The notes under the pieces are model-generated. The model saw nothing but the letters and a program-made list of their open reading frames with translations. It was not told where the DNA came from and ran no database searches. The position numbers and the translations under genes are program-made. Positions 22,877 through 25,715 of a stretch of DNA of 25,715 bases are shown here, piece by piece. The stretch is from Hungatella sp. UBA4396. GTDB lineage: Bacteria > Bacillota > Clostridia > Lachnospirales > Lachnospiraceae. The first letter of the stretch is position 1. Every line of letters starts with the position of its first letter. The stretch covers positions 1 to 25,715 of the forward strand of contig DGRE01000021.1 in assembly GCA_002389905.1 (NCBI GenBank), given 5' to 3'.

Positions 22877-23651
22877 ATCCCAATCCCAGGATACCGGAAG
22901 CTCATGTGGTTTTTCAGCCTGATGATCATTAAAGGAATATGCTTGTACAGGTAATGATGAAGATCCTGGTCATCTGACAGGTCTATACCGAATTCCTCAG
23001 ATATGCGGATAAACATTTCAGAAATACAGGCACTGACCTTAATTTTTTCCGGTATGACAAATCCATATGCTTCCTGCAGTGCTTCCGTCAGCTTCTTGGC
23101 GGCTTCATACTCTGCCGTTCCTCCGAAGGACTGGTAAGGAACATCCTCAAGCTCTATGTAATTGTAAAGCCGGTATCTTACGGATTCCTTCTGTCTCCTG
23201 CTTATTGAGTCCTTCCCCCAGAATATCAGCCTCAGGCCATATATCTGCTGCGGCACTATGAAAGAAAAATTCCACCATGCTCAAACGCTTGTCGATCTCA
23301 CTTCCCTGCACCAGCACATGACCGCTTTTATCCGTTACAAGCTTTAAGTTATGTTGGGCCAAAATGTACCTGACCTTGGTTAAATCTCTGTTTAACGCGG
23401 CTTCCCCCACAAAAATTTCCTTTGATAAATCAGTCAGAGCCAGCACCTTTTTTAAGCAGATACCCTTTGTGAGGCACCGCTTCAATAGTAATATGGCAAG
23501 GCTCAACGATCTCATTTAAGAGGGCGATATCACTTTTAATGGTGCGGACGGATACTCCAATCCAGGCAGCTAACTGCTTGGACGTAATATAAGTTTCTTC
23601 TTCCAGCAGCTTATTCAGAATCAGTGCTTTTCTCTTCTCCAGATGGGTCAT
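22870..23651 (-). pseudogene. Frameshifted PTS-type (PRD) transcription regulator/antiterminator
   Basis: Three overlapping minus-strand frames give one regulator of the BglG/MtlR class. An N-terminal helix-turn-helix (ITSKQLAAWIGVSVRTIKSD, frame from ATG 23651) is followed by a middle part (KKVLALTDLSKEIFVGEAAL...). Then comes a PRD domain (KLTEALQEAYGFVIPEKIKV ... DQDLHHYLYKHIPLMIIRLKNH). The first change of frame is at a run of six A's near 23,450: one A fewer restores LLKKVLALTD. The second is near 23,180 and also needs removal of one base. After the PRD the gene breaks off into the enzyme I fragment. The EIIA/EIIB-like C-terminus is missing, so it is a pseudogene of at least three lesions. 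Confidence 0.8.
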
Positions 23652-23672
23652 GACAAATCCTCTTCTGCATAA

Positions 23673-23820
23673 TCACATGTTACATTACAGTGTCAGAATA
23701 ACATATAAATCCGGAAATGTCATGTGAGAAAGCTTAAAACAAACCTATTTCAAGGCTTTCAGCAACTTTTCCATTATGCGGCTGTCAAAGCCCCGAATCA
23801 GTACCAAATCAGACCACATT
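23673..23820. other. Intergenic region with inverted and direct repeats
   Basis: Between the decayed regulator and the HD-GYP promoter. TCACATG (23673-23679) and CATGTGA (23721-23727) form an inverted repeat. GGCTTTCAGC pairs with GCTGTCAAAGCC (about 23,754-23,792) apart from a 2-nt bulge. The second copy of the 21-bp direct repeat is at 23,800-23,820. No gene seen. Confidence 0.45.
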
Positions 23821-23847
23821 GATGTTTCAGACTATAACAAATTTCCA

Positions 23848-23876
23848 TTGACGCAGGGCTCAATAACATCTATAAT
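23848..23876 (+). promoter_or_regulatory. Sigma-A promoter of the HD-GYP gene
   Basis: TTGACG (23848-23853), 17 nt, TATAAT (23871-23876). The predicted start, near 23,883, lies after the ATG at 23,880, which argues that the real translation start is further downstream. Confidence 0.82.
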
Positions 23877-23942
23877 TTAATGAGATATTATGTATATACT
23901 TCCAATTATGATAAAATAAGGAATATACCCAATAAAAGGAAA

Positions 23943-23970
23943 AAAGACTGGGGTCCAGTCTTTGAGGTGA
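23943..23970 (+). promoter_or_regulatory. Hairpin next to the HD-GYP ribosome site
   Basis: AAAGACTGG (23943-23951), loop GGT, CCAGTCTTT (23955-23963) is a perfect 9-bp stem. GAGGTGA (23964-23970), the likely Shine-Dalgarno, follows with no gap. Stacking or breathing of the hairpin could influence translation. Confidence 0.5.
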
Positions 23971-23975
23971 AAAAA

Positions 23976-25046
23976 TTGATTTATCTTCCTATTGAAAAGC
24001 TGGTTGATGGAATGGAACTGGCTCGAAACATTCAAGGGCCGAACCCCATGCTTCCCTTTGCAGTAGCCGGGTGTAAATTAAACGAACGACTTATCGCACG
24101 CATGCAAAATGTTGGGGTTCAGGGGGCTTATATCAATATACAATTGGCAGAGGGAATTGAACCGGAGGATTTTGTGGAGCCAGAATTAAAGGCAAAGATG
24201 CTCACAAGCATTCGCAAGGCCTTTGATGAAAGCCTGAAAAAAATGACCTTTCAATCCAGCAGGCAGATTTACCAGGAGATCACCAGTGTAGCGGAAACTG
24301 TTGTTATGAATATTTTAAGCAAGGATAAATATCTTTTTCAGATGATTGACATCAGAGATTATGACGGATACACTTACTCCCACAGCCTTTATGTGGGCAT
24401 TTTAAGCGTCCTGCTGGGCCGGTACATCGGACTGCCTCTCAATCGTTTAAACGATCTGGCTCTCTGCGGTCTTCTTCACGATATCGGAAAGACTGACATC
24501 CCCATTGAAATAACCAATAAAAACGGTCCTCTGACTGACGATGAGTTTGAAGTTATGAAGCAGCACCCCAGCATCTCTTATGAAAAACTGGGACAAAACA
24601 CCATTATTTCTCAGGCAGTCCTGCAGGGAATCCGCACCCACCACGAAAAATTCAACGGAACCGGGTACCCCTTGGGCCTTGTGGGAGAGGACATACCTCT
24701 TTATGGGCGCATCTTAGCCATTGCAGATGTCTATGATGCCTTGAATTCTACAAGACCTTACCGGAAAGCCTGGGCTCCAAGAAAAATTTTTGATTATTTA
24801 AGCGGCTGCGCTGACACCCATTTTGACCCGGAACTGCTTACCGCTTTCCTGCAGTGTGTTGCCGCTTATCCTGTTGGTACAGTTGTCCATTTAAGCGATG
24901 GCAGCACAGCTATTGTCAGGGGCAATACACCGGGATTTGCACTGCGTCCCATTATCCGCATTATTGCACCTCCCACAAAGGCCGGAACAGATCTGGATCT
25001 TTCCTCCGAGGCGCTGAATATCACCATTCTTGACACAGAAGAATAG
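23976..25046 (+). CDS. HD-GYP domain protein, probable c-di-GMP phosphodiesterase
   Basis: Signalling hydrolase expected to linearise cyclic-di-GMP in the cytosol. The N-terminal part (about residues 1-100, IYLPIEKLVDGMELARNI...) is the DUF3391-like region common before HD-GYP. The catalytic domain (about 110-290) is complete: HSLYVGILS, LLHDIGKTDIP with the HD pair, KQHPSISYE, THHEKFNGTGYP with the GYP signature, and AIADVYDAL. About 356 residues. An ATG at 23,880 is in frame but precedes the predicted transcription start and lacks a ribosome site; TTG 23,976 has GAGGTGA at 5 nt and matches the usual N-terminus. GTG 23,969 is out of frame; GTG 23,967 is in frame but has no site. Terminator follows. 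Confidence 0.9.
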   Translation: MIYLPIEKLVDGMELARNIQGPNPMLPFAVAGCKLNERLIARMQNVGVQGAYINIQLAEGIEPEDFVEPELKAKMLTSIRKAFDESLKKMTFQSSRQIYQEITSVAETVVMNILSKDKYLFQMIDIRDYDGYTYSHSLYVGILSVLLGRYIGLPLNRLNDLALCGLLHDIGKTDIPIEITNKNGPLTDDEFEVMKQHPSISYEKLGQNTIISQAVLQGIRTHHEKFNGTGYPLGLVGEDIPLYGRILAIADVYDALNSTRPYRKAWAPRKIFDYLSGCADTHFDPELLTAFLQCVAAYPVGTVVHLSDGSTAIVRGNTPGFALRPIIRIIAPPTKAGTDLDLSSEALNITILDTEE

Positions 25047-25050
25047 TTCA

Positions 25051-25098
25051 AAAAAAACGGACCCTTCCTGATTTCCAAAGGAATCTGGTCCGTTTTTT
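25051..25098. terminator. Bidirectional terminator
   Basis: AAAAAACGGACC and GGTCCGTTTTTT flank an inner TTCC/GGAA pairing. It lies between the convergent HD-GYP and phosphatase genes and has proper T tracts on both strands. Confidence 0.9.
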
Positions 25099-25105
25099 AA
25101 TTCTC

Positions 25106-25594
25106 TTAATTCCAGGGGTAATCCTGGTCCAGTATGTACGATAATAGGGCCTGGCAGCCTTCGTAAACATCGTCATAAGTGAGGTCAAAATCCCCGGTGT
25201 ACCATGGATCTGCAATGTCTCTCGGATTGTTTGAAAAGTCCAGAAGCTGTTTTACCTTTCCTTTCGGATCTCCTCCCAATATCCGGAGCATATTCGTCAC
25301 ATTTCTCTTATCCATACCAATCAGATAATCATACTTATCATAGTCCTTCCGGGATACCTGCATCGCATATTTTCCCTCAGTGGAAATCCCATATTGCTTC
25401 AGCTTTTCCCTTGTTCCTCTATGAACCGGATTTCCGATTTCCTCTGTACTGGTTGCCGCTGACGCTACATAAAAACAGTCGCTTAAGCGTTCCTTTTCTA
25501 TCATATCCTTCATCACAAACTCCGCCATAGGAGATCTGCATATATTTCCATGGCAGACCATCAAAATGCGGATAACACCCCGATCTTTCTCCAT
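25106..25594 (-). CDS. Low-molecular-weight protein-tyrosine phosphatase
   Basis: Cytosolic phosphatase of the LMW-PTP family, 162 residues. The P-loop CHGNICRS (Cys about 14, Arg about 20) with the preceding ILMV strand is complete. The general-acid Asp is in IADPWYTGDFDLTYDDV near residue 127, followed by the usual C-terminal helix. Members dephosphorylate tyrosine kinases of capsule synthesis, or arginine-phosphate in the YwlE branch; the P-loop position after C-x-G-N is Ile, so the arginine-phosphatase assignment, which relies on Thr there, is not supported. TTG 25,600 opens the frame, but ATG 25,594 with AAGGAG at 8 nt is the likely start. No kinase gene nearby. Confidence 0.93.
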   Translation of the reverse strand: MEKDRGVIRILMVCHGNICRSPMAEFVMKDMIEKERLSDCFYVASAATSTEEIGNPVHRGTREKLKQYGISTEGKYAMQVSRKDYDKYDYLIGMDKRNVTNMLRILGGDPKGKVKQLLDFSNNPRDIADPWYTGDFDLTYDDVYEGCQALLSYILDQDYPWN

Positions 25595-25715
25595 AATCAA
25601 TGCTCCTTATCTGTCCCTGCTGCTGTTTTTGCATGATCCTTCTTTTAATTTACCTTTTCATTCCGCAGATTGCAATACCGGAACCAAAATTTTTAATAGG
25701 GTAGAGAAATAATTG

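Noticed and set aside
23440..23460. Programmed -1 frameshift at AAAAAAG in the PRD regulator
   Set aside because: Restoring the frame needs a +1 shift, not -1, and a second lesion downstream breaks the frame again, so simple decay is the better reading.

Overview
The window reads as chromosomal DNA of a spore-forming, anaerobic-type Firmicute, most likely a Lachnospiraceae / Clostridium cluster XIVa organism (Lacrimispora-, Enterocloster- or Hungatella-like). The grounds are the sporulation genes (a CotS-like coat kinase, a YtvI-like membrane protein, a SipL-like SPOCS/LysM protein, spoIIID), the short ProS with a T-box leader, strong Shine-Dalgarno sequences, intrinsic terminators and medium GC. 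The species cannot be named from the sequence. Almost every gene is on the minus strand; only a hemolysin III family gene and an HD-GYP gene are on the plus strand.

Layout: 1-5,940 holds pgcA (phosphohexomutase), a cotS-like gene, cca and proS, with a proline T-box in front of proS. 5,979-6,113 is an unexplained 135-nt multi-hairpin element. 6,125-9,540 holds a GGDEF-EAL protein with degenerate sites, ytvI and an RluA-type pseudouridine synthase. 9,676-10,614 holds a PAQR/hemolysin III gene convergent with a small GIY-YIG gene. 10,948-13,283 holds a sipL-like gene and cysE. 13,439-14,798 holds a PrcB-like lipoprotein and an AraC/GyrI-type regulator.

14,886-21,687 is a six-gene polyamine operon, in transcription order speA, speE, a carboxynorspermidine/carboxyspermidine synthase, nspC, aguA, aguB. 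Together these can take arginine to agmatine, N-carbamoylputrescine and putrescine, and then to spermidine through carboxyspermidine. The operon is preceded by a roughly 320-nt, highly folded, promoter-driven leader or ncRNA that ends in a perfect intrinsic terminator. An upstream segment of the leader could compete for the terminator's 3' arm. It is the best candidate for an undescribed regulatory system here.

22,254-25,594 holds spoIIID, a decayed PTS regulator joined to a fragment of PTS enzyme I, an intact HD-GYP c-di-GMP phosphodiesterase, and a low-molecular-weight tyrosine phosphatase. Three of the sporulation genes (cotS-like, ytvI, sipL-like) have upstream sequences that closely match the Bacillus sigma-E promoter. 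No tRNA, rRNA, CRISPR array, complete IS or prophage was found.
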